This document shows, piece after piece, positions 16,461 through 25,535 of a stretch of DNA of 64,000 bases; the first letter of the stretch is position 1, and every line of letters starts with the position of its first letter. Origin of the DNA: Alcaligenaceae bacterium (GTDB lineage Bacteria; Pseudomonadota; Gammaproteobacteria; Burkholderiales; Burkholderiaceae_B); contig JACCES010000017.1 in NCBI GenBank assembly GCA_013416455.1, positions 43,881 to 107,880 on the forward strand, given 5' to 3'. The position numbers and the translations under genes are program-made. The notes beneath the pieces are model-generated. The model searched no databases. It worked only from the letters and a program-made list of their open reading frames with translations, and was not told the origin of the DNA.

Positions 16461-16500
16461 ATGATAGAAAGTCACACCCATACTGTCAACACTTATGGGG
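16461..16500 (-). promoter_or_regulatory. Promoter of the deaminase gene overlapped by operator-like sequence
   Basis: On the minus strand, TTGACA (16484-16489) is followed after exactly 17 bp by TATCAT (16461-16466), a good sigma-70 promoter for the deaminase. The -35 box is embedded in AAGTGTTGACAGTAT, which matches the palindromes upstream of the aconitase (29668) and lyase (29754) genes. A repressor bound here would block the promoter. Confidence 0.65.
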
Positions 16501-16603
16501 GCTATATGAGATTTTCGGGGTACCTGCCTGCGTCCATTCCAGAGAAGAACCCGATTTCCCGGGCTGCACGGCAAATGTGGCGGTAGAAGTGTTTTTAATA
16601 TAG

Positions 16604-16628
16604 AGTTGACACTCTTGGGGTGGTGTAC
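16604..16628 (+). promoter_or_regulatory. GTTGACACT operator-like site before the GntR gene
   Basis: GAGTTGACACTCTTGGGG followed by GTGGTGTAC lies 29-53 bp upstream of the GntR start. It shares GAGTTGACACT and the G-run with the site at 29754. No good -10 is correctly spaced downstream of this TTGACA, so it is more likely an autoregulatory operator than a promoter; TAATAT at 16596-16601 may be the -10. Confidence 0.5.
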
Positions 16629-16656
16629 GGCCACCGGCTGTAATCGCAATCGAACA

Positions 16657-17346
16657 ATGAAAGACGACGTCCTTACTCTCATCGACAAGAACGATATCGA
16701 CGCACCATTGAGCGACATCGTATACGAGCGTTTGCTGGAGCGGATCTATTCCGGCGGCATGCCGCCGGGCATGATCATCAACGAGGTCGCCATTGCGCGC
16801 GAATTCGGCGTCAGCCGTGGGCCGGTGCGCGAAGCCGTGCGGCGCCTGCAAGGGATACAGATCGTCACCCGCGAACCCTATCTGAAGGCAAGGGTCGTGG
16901 AATTGTCGGCGGAATCCGCGCTCGAACTGTTCCAGATGCGTATGGGGTTGGAAGGCGTGGCCTGCTACCTGGCCACGGAACGCATGAGCGACGAGGAAAT
17001 CGACGAACTGCTGCATGATACGGAAATCGATTATCAGCGGCGGTTGCGCGGTGAGGCCGAGCCCGAGGGGCGTCGTTTCGACCTGCACGAACGCATCGTG
17101 CGGGCCAGCGGCAACAAGCGCATCATTGCCGCCCTGTGCGAAGACCTCTACCATTTGCTGCGCATTTACCGCAGGCATTCCGGTTCGGTGCTGGAACGCA
17201 AAGAGGACGCCTTTGATGAGCACAGGCAGATCGTGATGGCCTTGCGCGGCAGGGATGCGCGCCTGGCTGAATCACTGATGCGTTCCCATATCAGCAGGGC
17301 GGCCAACCATATCGTAGAACAATTGCGCGTTCAGCGTGACGCTTGA
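16657..17346 (+). CDS. GntR-family (FadR/FCD subgroup) transcriptional regulator
   Basis: A 229-residue GntR regulator. The N-terminal winged helix (about residues 18-85) includes IVYERLLERIYSGGMPPG and FGVSRGPVREAVRRL; the C-terminal FCD ligand-binding helical domain includes LFQMRMGLEGVACYLA and a histidine-bearing FDLHERIVRASGN that in the family helps hold a metal and a carboxylate. Such proteins are usually repressors released by an organic acid. The gene sits centrally in the catabolic island, and GTTGACA palindromes precede it and at least five neighbouring transcription units, so it is the best candidate for their regulator. The ATG at 16657 fits the family N-terminus; an in-frame ATG at 16606 lies in the operator. 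Confidence 0.9.
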   Translation: MKDDVLTLIDKNDIDAPLSDIVYERLLERIYSGGMPPGMIINEVAIAREFGVSRGPVREAVRRLQGIQIVTREPYLKARVVELSAESALELFQMRMGLEGVACYLATERMSDEEIDELLHDTEIDYQRRLRGEAEPEGRRFDLHERIVRASGNKRIIAALCEDLYHLLRIYRRHSGSVLERKEDAFDEHRQIVMALRGRDARLAESLMRSHISRAANHIVEQLRVQRDA

Positions 17347-17414
17347 TATTTGAACATCACGGCCGGGCGATCCGGGCCCGCGGCGCGGCGTCTCGGCATT
17401 CAGGAGAAGCAACT

Positions 17415-18794
17415 GTGTCCGACGGATTTTCCGGCGATTTGCGCCAAGTTTGCGATTTCGTGGCCGGCTTGTCCTGGTCCCAAATACCGGAGGCCGTCAG
17501 GCAGCGCGCGGTCGATGTCCTGGCCGACGATCTGGCCGCCATGGCGGCAGGGGCGGGCGAACCCGAGCTGCGGCATTTCATGCGGCGTGTGTGCGGGCGG
17601 GCGGGCGGCGGCGGGCATTCGCTGCTCATTGCGCCCGGGCTTCCCGCGGCGGCATTGCTGGATGCGGCATCATGGAATGCCCTGGCGGGCAATTGGTGTG
17701 AGCTGGATGAAGGTTTCCGCCTGGCGATCTGCCATGCCGGAATCTATACCTTGCCGGCCCTCATGGCCGAGGCGGGAGCCCGCGGGGCGACGCTGGGCCA
17801 GGTTCTGCTGGCGCTGACCGGCGCCTATGAACTGGTGACGCGCTGCGCGATGAGCTTTCATTCCATGCCGCCCGTGGTCCATGGCCATGCGCTGTGGAGC
17901 GCGACGGGGGCGGCGGCGGCGGTGGGCCTGCTGCGAGGCTATACCGGTGAGCAGCTGCTGCTGGCGGTCACGGGCGCCATTACGATGGCCAGCATGGGGC
18001 CGCGTTCGCACCTGATGTCGGGCGTGATGGTGCGCAATGGCTGGGCGGCGGCGGGCGCGGTCAATGGGATCATGGCCGCCGATTGGGCCGACGCGGGCTT
18101 CGGCGGAAGCCATCGAAGCATGGAAGAGGTCGTGTGCGGCATTGCGCGCGCCGAGCCGCGCGCCGGTGAGCTCACGCGTGAACTGGGCGAACGGTGGTCG
18201 CTGCTGCATGGTTATCAGAAGCAGTATTCGTGCTGCCAGCACGGGCATTCCGCGGTGGAGGCCTGCCTTGCGCTGCAAAGCGCACACGATGTCGATGCGG
18301 CCCGGATACGGCGGATCCACCTGCTCACGCACCCGCTGGCGCTGACCCTCGATACGGTGCATCCGGACACGACGCTGGGGGCGCGTTTTTCGCTTCCCCA
18401 TATGGTGGCGGCCGCCTTGCACCGTCGTACCGGGGGGCCGGGGGCTTTCGCTTCCGATACCCTGAAGGACACGGTGATCGCCGGCCTGCGCGAGAAGGTG
18501 GCGATGGAACTTGCGCCGCATCCCATGCAGCCGCCTCACGACCGTCCGGCGTGGCTGGAGGTCGAGCTTGAGGACGGAACCGTGCTGTCGGCGGAATGCC
18601 TGAGTGCCATGGGAAGCCCCGACAATCCGATTTCCCGGGATCAGTTCCGCCGCAAGCTGCGGGAACTGGGGCAGGATGTCCTGCCCGGCCTGGCGGCGGT
18701 CATCGAGCCTGGAAATTGGCGGCGCGCGCTGGGAATGCCTTTGAACGACTGTTTGCGAAGCGCCGCCGCCGATGGGGGCGTTATTCCAGGCTGA
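17415..18794 (+). CDS. MmgE/PrpD family protein, copy 1
   Basis: A 459-residue member of the MmgE/PrpD family, whose characterised members dehydrate 2-methylcitrate or citrate-like substrates, or isomerise cis/trans-aconitate-type acids. Family features include the N-terminal VDVLADDLAAMAAG, EGFRLAICHAGIYTLPAL, the central HGHALWSATGAAAA and LHGYQKQYSCCQHGHSAVEA. The GTG at 17415 has AGGAG eight bases upstream and is preferred to an earlier in-frame ATG overlapping the GntR stop. It probably follows gntR in one message. Its 3' end overlaps the convergent Bug gene by 14 bp. A second MmgE/PrpD gene lies at 19845-21224. Confidence 0.87.
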   Translation: MSDGFSGDLRQVCDFVAGLSWSQIPEAVRQRAVDVLADDLAAMAAGAGEPELRHFMRRVCGRAGGGGHSLLIAPGLPAAALLDAASWNALAGNWCELDEGFRLAICHAGIYTLPALMAEAGARGATLGQVLLALTGAYELVTRCAMSFHSMPPVVHGHALWSATGAAAAVGLLRGYTGEQLLLAVTGAITMASMGPRSHLMSGVMVRNGWAAAGAVNGIMAADWADAGFGGSHRSMEEVVCGIARAEPRAGELTRELGERWSLLHGYQKQYSCCQHGHSAVEACLALQSAHDVDAARIRRIHLLTHPLALTLDTVHPDTTLGARFSLPHMVAAALHRRTGGPGAFASDTLKDTVIAGLREKVAMELAPHPMQPPHDRPAWLEVELEDGTVLSAECLSAMGSPDNPISRDQFRRKLRELGQDVLPGLAAVIEPGNWRRALGMPLNDCLRSAAADGGVIPG

Positions 18795-19779
18795 TGCCGG
18801 CGGTCTTGATCACGCGCGCCCATTTTTCGGTGTCGCGCTTGATCAGGTCGGCGAATTCCCCGCGGCTGGTGGGCTGCACGTAGGCGGCCATCGACTTCAG
18901 TTTTTCCTGGTTGGCTGGTTCCCGCATGATGGTGTTCACCAGGCTGTTGAGCCTTTCCTGGATGGCTTCGGGTGTGCCGGCGGGGGCGAAGATACCGAAC
19001 CAGGTCGTGGCTTCAAAGCCATCGAGCCCGCTTTCGGCTATGGTCGGCACGTCCGGCAGTTCGTCGCTGCGCGCCGGGCCCGTGACGCCCAGCGCCTTGA
19101 GCTTGCCGCTGTGGACATGAGGCAGGGCCGAAGGCAGGTTGTCGAACATGACGTGCACCCGGCCGGCCAGCAGATCGACCATCGCCGGCCCGCTGCCTTG
19201 GTAGGGTACGTGTGTAATCTTCATGCCAGCCATCGAATTGAAGAGTTCGCCAGCCAGGTGCGACGTGCCCCCGTTGCCGGACGAGCCATGATTGAGCGTT
19301 TCGGCGTTCTGCTTGGCATAGTCGATGAACTCGCTTACCGAATCGACAGGCAGGGCGGCCGGTACGACGAGTACGTTCATCGACTGGCTGACCAGAGCGA
19401 CCGGGCTCAGGTCGCGTTCGGGGCTGTACGGCATGTTGTCGAACAGGGACGGGTTGATGGTGATGTTCCCGGCGGCGCCGAACAGCAAGGTGTATCCGTC
19501 CGGTTTGGCCTTGGCCACCAGATTTGAGCCGATGTTGCCGCCTCCGCCCGGCCGGTTCTCGACCACGACGCTCTGTTTCAGGTGATTGGACAGCTCATTG
19601 GCAATGAGGCGTCCCATGGAGTCGGTGGCGCCGCCCGGCGCGAATGGGACGATCAAGCGTATGGGCTGTTCCTGTGGCCATGTGGCGGTGTCTGCGGCGG
19701 CGGGGCCGGCGAGCACGCCGGCAACGAGCAATCCTGTGATGCCGAGGCGGTGGATGCATTGCGCAATGTTGGAGGACAT
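18781..19779 (-). CDS. Tripartite tricarboxylate transporter receptor (Bug family), copy 3
   Basis: A 332-residue Bug-type binding protein with signal peptide (LGITGLLVAGVLAGPAAADT). Signatures are PIRLIVPFAPGGATDSMGR, VVENRPGGGGNIGSNLVA, DGYTLLFGA, HVPYQGSGPAMVDLLAGRV and TTWFGIFAPAGTP. It is the last gene of the minus-strand operon that begins with aconitase at 29631. The gap to the preceding MmgE gene contains a solo repeat end with an operator-like GTTGACACTAA at 19829-19848. The ATG at 19779 has an AGGAG site (CAGGAGCCAGC). The stop lies within the convergent MmgE/PrpD copy 1. Confidence 0.9.
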   Translation of the reverse strand: MSSNIAQCIHRLGITGLLVAGVLAGPAAADTATWPQEQPIRLIVPFAPGGATDSMGRLIANELSNHLKQSVVVENRPGGGGNIGSNLVAKAKPDGYTLLFGAAGNITINPSLFDNMPYSPERDLSPVALVSQSMNVLVVPAALPVDSVSEFIDYAKQNAETLNHGSSGNGGTSHLAGELFNSMAGMKITHVPYQGSGPAMVDLLAGRVHVMFDNLPSALPHVHSGKLKALGVTGPARSDELPDVPTIAESGLDGFEATTWFGIFAPAGTPEAIQERLNSLVNTIMREPANQEKLKSMAAYVQPTSRGEFADLIKRDTEKWARVIKTAGISLE

Positions 19780-19828
19780 GCTGGCTCCTGAATGGTCGAA
19801 AGAGGATGGAGGCTGGTGTTCGGCCTTG

Positions 19829-19848
19829 TTAGTGTCAACAGGCCCTAG
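19829..19848. repeat. Solo copy of the MITE terminal sequence
   Basis: The 20-bp sequence reading CTAGGGCCTGTTGACACTAA on the minus strand matches the terminal repeat of the 268-bp element at 39783-40050 except at one base. It spans the stop codon of the MmgE/PrpD gene. No partner end lies nearby. It also contains the GTTGACACTAA core of the island's operators, so it may instead be a regulatory site. Confidence 0.5.
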
Positions 19849-21224
19849 TTGTGCGGCAGGGCCGAGAGCGGCCAGTTGTCGAGTGTGCGAAGACGCTGGA
19901 TCAGGCCGCGCGCCCGCTCGGCGCTGAATACGGTTTCGAAGGCTTCCTGTGCCTTCTGGTCGAGCATGGCGTCGCTCAGGGGCAGGTCCGCCGAGCCGAG
20001 CGGGTCGTCGACAAAGGTGGACAGGCGTTCGCCGGTCGTCAGTTCGATGGTCACTTTGGCGGGACCGTATTGCGGATACAGTGCATCGCAGTCTTCGCTG
20101 CGGGAAACGTGCACGCGGTTGGCCAGGGCGTTGAGATCGGCCCGTTGCCGCGAGGCTTCCGAGAATCCGGCGAGCGTGACCCCGCCGTCGGCGCAGGCCA
20201 GCGACATGACCCACGGAAAGGACAGCTGCGCGATTTCGAGGCCGTGCCAGGGCAGCTTGGCATGAGGCATGGCGGCGCCATAGGTTTCGACCTCGATGGC
20301 GGCGATCTGCTGCGCGTTCCAGTTGTCTTGTCGCAGCGCCAGGGCGGCATCGATCGCCGGATGGATGTGGCGGCAGCAGGGATAGGGCTTCAGATAAGAT
20401 CGTTCGACCGCCGTCTGTACGCGGGGCCGGGCCTGGCTGCCGTCCCAGCCAGTGATGCCACCGATGGCCTGGAGGATGCCGGAAGACGTTTCTATGATGC
20501 CCATGGGGCCCTGTGCCAGGCCGTCCTCGGCCATCAGCGCGGCGCGCAGCCCTTCGCGCGCGGCATGGGCGGGATGGAATTTCTTCACATTGCCGCCGCC
20601 GGACAAGTAGGCGAAGATGCCCGATGAGGCGCTGGCAGCGAGACCGAGCGCGCTTTCCATGCGCTGTGCGTCGAGTGCCAAGATCGTGCCGCAGGCGGCG
20701 GCCGCGCCCAGCACGCCCGCCGTGGGGGTGGTCTGGAATCCGCGGCGGCTGGCATGGGGATGCAGTGCCTCCGCCACGCTGACGGCCACTTCGTAGCCGG
20801 CGACCACGGCCTTCAGCAGCGCCGGATAGTCCATATCGCGGTCCCACGCGAGCGCCAGGGCCGCGGGAATGACCACGGTGCCCGGATGGATGGAGCCTTC
20901 GCGGTTGCCGTCGTCCATCTCAAGGGCGTGGCAGGCGGTCGCCATCAGGCCGGCCGCTTCGGGCAGCGTCCAGCGCTGCCGCCCGCCGAACAGGGGAATG
21001 GAGCCCTCGTTCGGGTCGATGCGCCGCTCCAGAGCGATGGCCGCCTGCACCAACGGCCTGTACATGCCCGCGGCGCAGGCCGCCAGCGTGTCGAGCGTGT
21101 GGCGGGCAGCGGCCAGGGCGACCGGTTCGGGCAGGGTTTCGCGACCCACGCGCGCGCACCAGGCGGCCAGTTCGCGCGTGGGCGTCGGGGAGGCCATCAG
21201 AGTCTTGTCGAAGAAGGTGGTCAT
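19845..21224 (-). CDS. MmgE/PrpD family protein, copy 2
   Basis: A 459-residue MmgE/PrpD protein. Recognisable are HTLDTLAACAAGMYRP, CHALEMDDGNREGSIHPG (the family's conserved EMDD and histidine-rich active-site region near residues 98-112), KFHPAHAAREGLRAALMA and YLKPYPCCRHIHPAIDA. It would act on a tricarboxylate or related acid as a dehydratase or isomerase, by analogy with PrpD and cis-aconitate decarboxylase. Its start overlaps the stop of the FAD-protein gene in ATGA, tying it to the minus-strand operon. It retains more of the EMDD region than copy 1, so the two may have different activities. Confidence 0.88.
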   Translation of the reverse strand: MTTFFDKTLMASPTPTRELAAWCARVGRETLPEPVALAAARHTLDTLAACAAGMYRPLVQAAIALERRIDPNEGSIPLFGGRQRWTLPEAAGLMATACHALEMDDGNREGSIHPGTVVIPAALALAWDRDMDYPALLKAVVAGYEVAVSVAEALHPHASRRGFQTTPTAGVLGAAAACGTILALDAQRMESALGLAASASSGIFAYLSGGGNVKKFHPAHAAREGLRAALMAEDGLAQGPMGIIETSSGILQAIGGITGWDGSQARPRVQTAVERSYLKPYPCCRHIHPAIDAALALRQDNWNAQQIAAIEVETYGAAMPHAKLPWHGLEIAQLSFPWVMSLACADGGVTLAGFSEASRQRADLNALANRVHVSRSEDCDALYPQYGPAKVTIELTTGERLSTFVDDPLGSADLPLSDAMLDQKAQEAFETVFSAERARGLIQRLRTLDNWPLSALPHN

Positions 21225-22606
21225 GTCGCGCTCGTCTCCAGTTCTTTTGCGAGGGCGCGGCCGATGCGGTAGCCCAGGCCCAGGGCGGACAGCAGGCCGT
21301 TGCCCGACATGTAGCCCAGGCTGCCTCGATTCCCGCTGATGCCGGAAGCGGCGCCGCCGCCGGCCCACAGCCCGTCCATTGTGCGGCCCGCCGCCGTTAG
21401 TACACGCCCGTCGATGTCCACGCGCAGCCCGCCCTGGGTATGGAACAGGGCGGGGCCGATGCGGGTGGCGGTCAGGGTTTCTTCCAGCGGGCCCATGCCC
21501 CACTGCTTGCGCCCGTGTTCGTCTGTGCTTCCGTCCTGCGCGAACCGGCGGACGGCCCGCAGTGTTGCGGCAAGCCCCGCGGGGTCGATGCCGGTACGGG
21601 CGCACAGCGCTTCCAGCGGACCGGACTGCACGCCGCCATGCTCGACCAGTTCGGCGTATTCCTCTTGGCCGGCGGCGGTGGCATCACGGATGCGGGTATC
21701 GGCGATCACCCAGAACGGGCCCGGACGTTCGAGTTCCAGCGCGGCGAAGGCGGAGTAGCCGATGCTTTCGTCGCCGAAGCGATGGCCCGAGGCATCGACG
21801 ATGATGCCGCCCTTTTCGACGACCGTCCATGTCACCAAGGAGCCGTGCGGGTCGGCAAGGCTGGCGTGGGCCTGATAGGCTTTCATGTTGGCCAGGCCGG
21901 CACCTAGTGCTTCCCCCCATTCCACGGCCTCGCCTTCGCTGCCCATGCCGCCGCCGTAGGTTGCGCGGGCGATCTCGGGCACGTAGCGGGCCAGAATGGC
22001 GGGGTTGGCGGCATAGCCGTTGCAGGCCAGGACGATGTGCCGCGCGCCCACCCGGACGACGTCGCCGTCCGGTGTGGCGTAGGCGAGGCCCGTCAGGCGG
22101 CCCTGGTCAGTGAGCAATTGCTCGACCTTGCTGTTCCAGACGATGGGAATGTCGCGCCGCTCGCACTCGACCAGCAGATCGTTCACCAGATCGGCGCCGC
22201 GCCGCGAGGGCGGCGCATGCAGACGGTGGACGCGGTGGCCGATGTGCCTGTAGGTCTGTATCAGGGTCAGCCGCACATTGGCGCGGTCCACCAGCCATTC
22301 GATCAATTCCGCCGAGGTCCGCGTCAATGCCTCGGTCAGATGCATGGCTTCGTGCTCGCCCGCCACCGAGAGCAGATCCTCCTCGAACATCAGGGGCGTG
22401 TCATGGACACCCGCTTCCGCTTGGAAGCGGGTGCCGGCGGCCGGAATGGAGCCGCTGGACAGCACGGTGTTGCCGCAGGCGCGTTCGGCCTTGTCCAGAA
22501 CGGCCACGTTCGCTTTGGGATTGGCGTCTTGCAGGGCGGCCGCGGCGGTCAGACCGCAGCCGCCCGCTCCGACGATGATGACGTCAAACGTTACGTCGAA
22601 GTCCAT
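21221..22606 (-). CDS. FAD-dependent oxidoreductase of the fumarate reductase/succinate dehydrogenase flavoprotein type
   Basis: A 461-residue flavoprotein with the dinucleotide motif VGAGGCGLT (Gly13, Gly15, Gly18) and a following acidic strand end in VAVLDKAERACGNT. It carries the family's later regions DASGHRFGDES and the FAD-closing segment ALFHTQGGLRVDIDGRVL ... LWAGGGAASGISGNRGSLGYMSGNGLLSALGLGYRIGR (split here for clarity). Related proteins reduce or oxidise C=C bonds in fumarate-like or ketosteroid-like substrates. No signal peptide is seen, so it is likely cytoplasmic. It is coupled to the MmgE/PrpD gene by an ATGA overlap and preceded by a Bug gene, in the island operon. Confidence 0.85.
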   Translation of the reverse strand: MDFDVTFDVIIVGAGGCGLTAAAALQDANPKANVAVLDKAERACGNTVLSSGSIPAAGTRFQAEAGVHDTPLMFEEDLLSVAGEHEAMHLTEALTRTSAELIEWLVDRANVRLTLIQTYRHIGHRVHRLHAPPSRRGADLVNDLLVECERRDIPIVWNSKVEQLLTDQGRLTGLAYATPDGDVVRVGARHIVLACNGYAANPAILARYVPEIARATYGGGMGSEGEAVEWGEALGAGLANMKAYQAHASLADPHGSLVTWTVVEKGGIIVDASGHRFGDESIGYSAFAALELERPGPFWVIADTRIRDATAAGQEEYAELVEHGGVQSGPLEALCARTGIDPAGLAATLRAVRRFAQDGSTDEHGRKQWGMGPLEETLTATRIGPALFHTQGGLRVDIDGRVLTAAGRTMDGLWAGGGAASGISGNRGSLGYMSGNGLLSALGLGYRIGRALAKELETSAT

Positions 22607-22626
22607 GGTGACCTTGTCCTGATGAC

Positions 22627-23637
22627 TTACTGGGGCTGTATGCCGGCGGCTTTGACGGCTTCGGCCCAGTTCGCCCTTTCTTTTTCGAGGTCGGCCTCGA
22701 AGTCATCCAGCGTCACGGGCATGGGGGTCATGCCGACGGCTTCCAGCCTTTCGATGGCCTCGGGCGACGAGAGCACCGTCTTGATGTCGGCGGCGATCTT
22801 CTCCACGATCGGGCGCGGGGTGCCCTTCGGCGCGAAGATGCCGGACCAGGGCGCCGCCGCGAAGCCGGGGAAGCCCTGTTCCGCGATCGTCGGGTAGCCT
22901 CGCTTGCCGTAGTCCTGATCGGTCGTGATGGCGATCATCTTGAGCTTGCCGGATTGCAGATGCGGCTCGACCGAAGGCAGGCCGGTAATGCCATAGGGCG
23001 TGAATCCCCCGATGACGTCGTTGATGAGAGGGCTGGCGCCCTTGTACTGGACTGCTTCGAAATCGACGCCGGCGCGCTCGCCCAGCAGCTCCATAGTCAG
23101 ATGCGAAGCGGTGCCGTTGCCGTCCGTACCGTATACACGGTAGTTCTGGTTTTCCTTGGCCAGCTTGAGCAGGTCCTGCAGGTTGTCGGCCGGCAATGAA
23201 GGGTTGGCGAAGATGGTGTTCGGGTAGATGACGGCCTTGGCCACGGCTTCGAAATCATTGCCCGGGTCGTAGGGCAGGTTCTTGTACAGGGAACCGGCGA
23301 TGCTGTGCGAGCCTGTGACGCCCAGTATGAGGGTGTAGCCGTTATTGGCGGCCTTGGCCGCGGCGGCGGCGCCGATGGTGCCGCCCGCGCCGGCGCGGTT
23401 TTCGATGACGACGCTCTGGCCCCAGATGCGCGACAGCCCGTCGCCCAGGACGCGGCCGGTGATATCGGTCGGGCCGCCGGGGGCGAAGGGGACGATGAGG
23501 GTGACGGGTCGCTCCGGCCAGTTGGCCGCTTCGTCGGCCTTGGCGAACTGCGCCGGCACGGCGGCAAAGGCCAGTACGGATACGGCCGCCGTCAGCACTT
23601 TGCGGCGCGGGAACAGGTTCTGTTTCGATTTGCGCAT
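22627..23637 (-). CDS. Tripartite tricarboxylate transporter receptor (Bug family), copy 4
   Basis: A 336-residue Bug-type receptor with a twin-arginine-like basic start (RKSKQNLFPRRKVLTAAV) and signal cleavage near FAKADE. Signatures are PVTLIVPFAPGGPTDITGR, VIENRAGAGGTIGAAAAA, GSHSIAGSLYKNLPYDPG and AVQYKGASPLINDVIGG. It is clearly the nearest relative of copy 1 in the window: both share the GTDGNG/GSDGNG loop, SIAGSLYKNL/AIAGSLYKNL and the VQYKGA region, implying a similar ligand. The ATG at 23637 has AGGAGAAG upstream. It follows the CobW gene in the same operon. No TctA/TctB partner is visible. Confidence 0.9.
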   Translation of the reverse strand: MRKSKQNLFPRRKVLTAAVSVLAFAAVPAQFAKADEAANWPERPVTLIVPFAPGGPTDITGRVLGDGLSRIWGQSVVIENRAGAGGTIGAAAAAKAANNGYTLILGVTGSHSIAGSLYKNLPYDPGNDFEAVAKAVIYPNTIFANPSLPADNLQDLLKLAKENQNYRVYGTDGNGTASHLTMELLGERAGVDFEAVQYKGASPLINDVIGGFTPYGITGLPSVEPHLQSGKLKMIAITTDQDYGKRGYPTIAEQGFPGFAAAPWSGIFAPKGTPRPIVEKIAADIKTVLSSPEAIERLEAVGMTPMPVTLDDFEADLEKERANWAEAVKAAGIQPQ

Positions 23638-23690
23638 GATTCTTCTCCTTTGAAATATGTAGGGGTTTTTTTTGGGGATTGGGGGTGGAT

Positions 23691-24695
23691 TCAGACCGGG
23701 TCGGCTGAATGGGTCCGCAAGCGGCTCACGGCGTTTTCCACGATTTCGGGTTCCATATCGCGCACGATGAAGACCAGCTTGCCGATCAGGCCGGGCGGAG
23801 TGCCCGCCACGGGTTGAGGGGGTGAAAACAGGTGGTGGACGGCGTGCACCGCCATGGTCTGTTCTTCGGTTTGGAAGGCGAGCACGCCCTTGAAGCGGAG
23901 CAGCTGTCCGGCGAATTCATGCTGTACCTGCTGTACGAAATCCGCCCAGGCCGGCCATGAGACGGGTTCCGGAACGTCGGCCACCACACTGGTGATGCCG
24001 TACTTGAACAGATGATGCAGGGGCGAGGGCGCGGCCGTGGATGGCGCCTGCCGCGTGGCCGCGGGCGCGTGCGAGACGGAAGCGATCAGGGCGGCCGCCA
24101 GCCCGGCGTCGGGCAGGCGGTTGTCCAGGATGCGGGCGGTGGGATTCCGGCCCGTCAGCCAGGCGGACAGCCGCCCGCCGCGATCCTGAGGCTGCAGATC
24201 CAGTTTGGTGAGCACGATGGTATCGGCCATCATCAGCTGCAGTTCGGCTTCACGGTAGGTGTCGATGTCGGTTTCCCCGAAGCCGGCATCCAGCGTGGTG
24301 ATGATGCCGGCCACGCGGTACTGGCGGCTCAGGCTGTTGTCGCCCAGGATGGAATTGATGATGGGCCCTGGTTCGGCCAGGCCCGACGTTTCGATCAGCA
24401 CGCGGTCGAACCATGGGATTTCCTTGCGCAAGCGGCGGTAATACAGGGAACCGAGCACGTCCTGTATGGCGCTGCTGGCCAGACAGCACAGGCAGCCGGA
24501 ATCCAGCAGCTGGATGTCCTGATCGTCGGCGCTGTCCGATACCAAGGCCTGGTCGAGGCCCACGTCGCCGAACTCGTTGATGATCACGGCGCAGCCGGCG
24601 AACTCGGGCTGGTGGATCAGCCGTTTCAACAGGCTGGTCTTCCCGCTTCCCAGGAAGCCGGTCAGCAGTGTGATCGGAGTCAGGGTCCCGCTCAT
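23691..24695 (-). CDS. CobW/P47K family GTPase (G3E), probable metallochaperone
   Basis: A 334-residue G3E GTPase. Walker A is GFLGSGKT at residues 13-20; the metal-binding GCLCC is at residues 67-71; the guanine-specificity motif is TKLD; and the CobW C-terminal domain follows after residue 220. Characterised relatives deliver zinc or cobalt to metalloenzymes using GTP hydrolysis. Its place between the isochorismatase/hydantoinase genes and a Bug gene suggests it supplies metal to the cyclic amidohydrolase, which is inference from context. The gene starts 23 bp after the amidase stop in the operon. Confidence 0.87.
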   Translation of the reverse strand: MSGTLTPITLLTGFLGSGKTSLLKRLIHQPEFAGCAVIINEFGDVGLDQALVSDSADDQDIQLLDSGCLCCLASSAIQDVLGSLYYRRLRKEIPWFDRVLIETSGLAEPGPIINSILGDNSLSRQYRVAGIITTLDAGFGETDIDTYREAELQLMMADTIVLTKLDLQPQDRGGRLSAWLTGRNPTARILDNRLPDAGLAAALIASVSHAPAATRQAPSTAAPSPLHHLFKYGITSVVADVPEPVSWPAWADFVQQVQHEFAGQLLRFKGVLAFQTEEQTMAVHAVHHLFSPPQPVAGTPPGLIGKLVFIVRDMEPEIVENAVSRLRTHSADPV

Positions 24696-24718
24696 GGTCT
24701 TTACCGTTCCCGCCGGCC

Positions 24719-25471
24719 TTACCCGTTCACCGGTTCAGGCAGCCGCAGAAGGTAGTCTTCCACTTCCTTGCACGGAATGACGTCGGCGTACTTGCAGTTC
24801 AGATCGAAGAGGCTCATGGCATGGCTGGACTGGAAACGGTCGAACGTGGCCTCTTCGGGAATGATGACCTTGAAGTTGTACGAGTAGGCATCGACCGTGG
24901 TGGCGCGCAGGCAGCCCGATGTGGTGCAGCCGACCAGGATCAGAGTGTCCACATCCAGGAAGTTCAGGTGGCTCATGAAGATGGTCCCGAAGAAGCACGA
25001 TGGCTTCTGCTTGACGATGCGGATGTCCTTGGGGCGCGGGGCCAGTTCGTCGACCGTCTGCGTGGCGTGGGTGTTGGCGAGCACGGTTTTCTCGGCGCCG
25101 CGATGGTTCTTGCCCACCTGCACGCCGCTGTCCAGCAGATCGGCGCGCCGGCCGCTTTCGGTGTAGAAGACCGGGATATCGCGCGCGCGGGCCGCCTCGA
25201 GCAGGGGCACGATGTGCGCCACCGCCTTCCAGGCTTCTTCGCCGCAGTGGGTGCGGTACTTCTTGAGGCCTTCCAGGATGTCCTCGGGCTGATCGCCGCA
25301 GAAGTTGTATTGCACGTCGATGATGAAGAGGGCGGGCCGCTTGCCGAAGCCGCCGCGCTTGCCGTAGCCGGCGGCCTGGTAGACCGCCTTGTCGCGATCG
25401 GTCAGGAAGTCGTCCCAGATGCGCGCGCCCTGCGCCGTGGTCTGGTGGGAGGTTTGAGTGGGGTCGGACAT
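24719..25471 (-). CDS. Isochorismatase-family amidase (N-carbamoylsarcosine amidase-like)
   Basis: A 250-residue isochorismatase-fold hydrolase with the full cysteine-hydrolase triad: Asp52 in FIIDVQYNF, Lys156 in IVKQKPSCF and Cys187 in GCTTSGCLRAT. This matches N-carbamoylsarcosine amidase and maleamate-amidohydrolase-like enzymes, which hydrolyse linear amides to acid plus ammonia. The ATG at 25471 has AGGAG about nine bases upstream; the open frame further back is not used. It is directly downstream of the hydantoinase-type gene, so a ring-opening followed by half-amide hydrolysis is a natural pair of steps. The true substrate is unknown. Confidence 0.88.
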   Translation of the reverse strand: MSDPTQTSHQTTAQGARIWDDFLTDRDKAVYQAAGYGKRGGFGKRPALFIIDVQYNFCGDQPEDILEGLKKYRTHCGEEAWKAVAHIVPLLEAARARDIPVFYTESGRRADLLDSGVQVGKNHRGAEKTVLANTHATQTVDELAPRPKDIRIVKQKPSCFFGTIFMSHLNFLDVDTLILVGCTTSGCLRATTVDAYSYNFKVIIPEEATFDRFQSSHAMSLFDLNCKYADVIPCKEVEDYLLRLPEPVNG

Positions 25472-25535
25472 GGGATGCTGCTCCTGTGTGGATGTCGGGC
25501 GCCCGTTTCCGGGCGCCAACCTGGGGTTCCGCTGT

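Noticed and set aside
13821..23637. The Bug receptors as parts of a complete TctABC transporter
   Set aside because: No TctA or TctB membrane gene occurs anywhere in the window, so the receptors are described as orphan.
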